Below are positions 6,521 to 7,456 of a stretch of 7,456 nucleotides of DNA, piece by piece. Location of the stretch: positions 1 to 7,456 of the forward strand of contig JAADGX010000109.1 of NCBI GenBank assembly GCA_013152135.1, given 5' to 3'. Within the stretch, counting starts at the first letter, position 1; each line of letters begins with the position of its first letter. Made by a program: the position numbers and the translations under genes. The notes below the pieces were generated by a model. That model saw only the letters and a list, made by a program, of their open reading frames with translations. It searched no databases and was not told where the DNA came from. The DNA is from Chlorobiota bacterium. GTDB lineage: Bacteria > Bacteroidota > Ignavibacteria > SZUA-365 > JAADGX01.

Positions 6521-7456
6521 TCATCGGGTCAATCCGTTTCGGGCGTAGATTCCGAAGCCGCTGAATTGTTGCACGAGGCGGTACGACGCCCGGAAGCGGG
6601 GATTGTTTAAAAACGCGCTCACGTACGCACCTGAGGGAGTTGGATCAACCAGCGCCTCGTCGGGGTTGTCGAGCCCCGGCAGAATAATGTAGTCCGGTTC
6701 CCTGGCAAGAAAATAATCCGCGTTTAATACTCCGCCGGCTTTACGAATGCGCGCGACGTTCTTGTCCATCAAGCCGTTGCAGTCCAGGAGACGGAGCCCT
6801 GGATTCAAATAGCCGATCAACCCCGCTTCGCCGGTGGCAACGCTGAAAGAACCGCTCGTATGCTCCTGGAGCCATTTCGCGACCTGAAAATGAACGGGGA
6901 GCGCGTGGCCGCGAATCGCCCGCAAGCCCGTGGCCATCATGGGGATTTGCCCCCGGATCATCGTGCGCCCGTAAAAAGCGGTCGAGAACACCGCCGTGAA
7001 CAGAAACACGGCGAGCAACCCGTGCGGAATTGCGGTGAACACTCCAGCCTGCCGGGCGACGAGGAACACGTTGTGCAACCCGATAACGGCAACGACCAGC
7101 AACATGGGAGCAATCGGCACGAGAAACCGGAAACCCGGCATCCAGTCGCCGCCGCTGTACACGGTAAAGATAATCGATGCGGCGATGAATATTCCCATGA
7201 CCTGAACCGCCGCTGACTTGCCGTGCCCCCGACCCGGCGCAAAAGGGAGAAACAGAAGGAGCGGTCCGGTGATTGCCGCGAAACCCGCGAGCAGGTATTT
7301 CGATCCGAGGATGAAGCTGCGCATTCCGCCGCCCGTTTTTGCGTAGAACGTGTTGGGAAGAAGGTCGTGGTACGTCCACCAACGCCAGGCCAGGAAAGCG
7401 CCCATGATGAGCACGAAAGGCAGAACGCTGTACAACAGGCCCCGCTTTCGCTCGTA
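6521..7456 (-). CDS. GT-C fold membrane glycosyltransferase, AftB/ZomB-like, 5' partial
   Basis: Probably a polyprenyl-phosphate-sugar-dependent glycosyltransferase of the inner membrane. The frame is open to the window edge (seven codons upstream of a TTG at 7435), so the N-terminus, including the expected acidic catalytic loop, lies outside. Visible landmarks, numbered from 7435: WWTYHDLLPNTFYAK (19-33; LLPNTFYAK is nt 7337-7363), GGDWMPGFRFLVP (95-107; nt 7115-7153), and a soluble C-terminal part with ATGEAGLIGYLNPG (200-213) and LLDCNGLMDKNVARI (216-230). From memory, the LPNT-YAK and GGD-RFLVP pair marks the family containing mycobacterial AftB (arabinofuranosyltransferase) and actinobacterial ZomB-like proteins; substrate in this organism is unknown. 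About five helices remain in the fragment. It is the first visible gene of the minus-strand unit and ends 34 bp before wzz. A general GT39/GT87-like annotation would also be reasonable. Confidence 0.75.
   Translation of the reverse strand, partial: YERKRGLLYSVLPFVLIMGAFLAWRWWTYHDLLPNTFYAKTGGGMRSFILGSKYLLAGFAAITGPLLLFLPFAPGRGHGKSAAVQVMGIFIAASIIFTVYSGGDWMPGFRFLVPIAPMLLVVAVIGLHNVFLVARQAGVFTAIPHGLLAVFLFTAVFSTAFYGRTMIRGQIPMMATGLRAIRGHALPVHFQVAKWLQEHTSGSFSVATGEAGLIGYLNPGLRLLDCNGLMDKNVARIRKAGGVLNADYFLAREPDYIILPGLDNPDEALVDPTPSGAYVSAFLNNPRFRASYRLVQQFSGFGIYARNGLTR

Noticed and set aside
1..7456. Search for CRISPR arrays, tRNA/rRNA, insertion sequences, toxin-antitoxin or defence genes
   Set aside because: No spaced direct repeats, RNA-gene signatures, terminal inverted repeats or matching protein motifs were seen; coding sequence fills nearly the whole window.

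Overview
The window is almost wholly coding and holds six genes on two convergent transcription units. Both units enter from outside the window, so the first gene of each is cut by an edge. All six products belong to envelope polysaccharide or glycoconjugate assembly. Most are integral inner-membrane proteins. There are no RNA genes, mobile elements, CRISPR arrays or other accessory systems that I can support.

Plus strand (1-2255): a GT-C fold, PMT/ArnT-like membrane glycosyltransferase (5' end outside the window) overlaps by 4 nt a soluble GT2 glycosyltransferase of the polyprenyl-phosphate-sugar synthase type. A natural reading is that the GT2 enzyme charges a lipid carrier with a sugar and the GT-C enzyme uses that lipid-linked sugar at the outer face of the inner membrane.

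Middle (2256-2329): a 74-bp gap between converging genes. It contains part of a 17-bp tandem duplication that spans the GT2 stop codon, and one weak hairpin.

Minus strand (7456 down to 2330): a second GT-C glycosyltransferase with AftB/ZomB-like motifs (5' end outside the window), then a Wzz-type chain-length regulator, a Wzy/WaaL-type O-antigen polymerase/ligase-like protein, and a Wzx-type flippase. The last three are packed with a 3-nt gap and a 4-nt overlap. Wzx (flips the lipid-linked repeat unit), Wzy (polymerises it) and Wzz (sets length) make up the Wzy-dependent polymer pathway. The final product (O-antigen, capsule or exopolysaccharide) cannot be told from this window, because no initiating phosphosugar transferase, outer-membrane exporter or nucleotide-sugar gene is present.

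Organism: a Gram-negative-type bacterium with moderately high GC by eye (not counted). TGA is the stop of five of the six genes and Trp is TGG, so the code is standard. None of the four internal start codons has a strong Shine-Dalgarno sequence, and two are preceded by AAAACC. This would fit a Bacteroidota/FCB-type lineage, but that is a weak inference.

I did not find a convincing undescribed system. The points most worth a second look are the same-frame Wzz/Wzy junction separated by one stop codon, the tandem duplication over the GT2 stop, and the AftB/ZomB-like transferase linked to a Wzx/Wzy/Wzz set.
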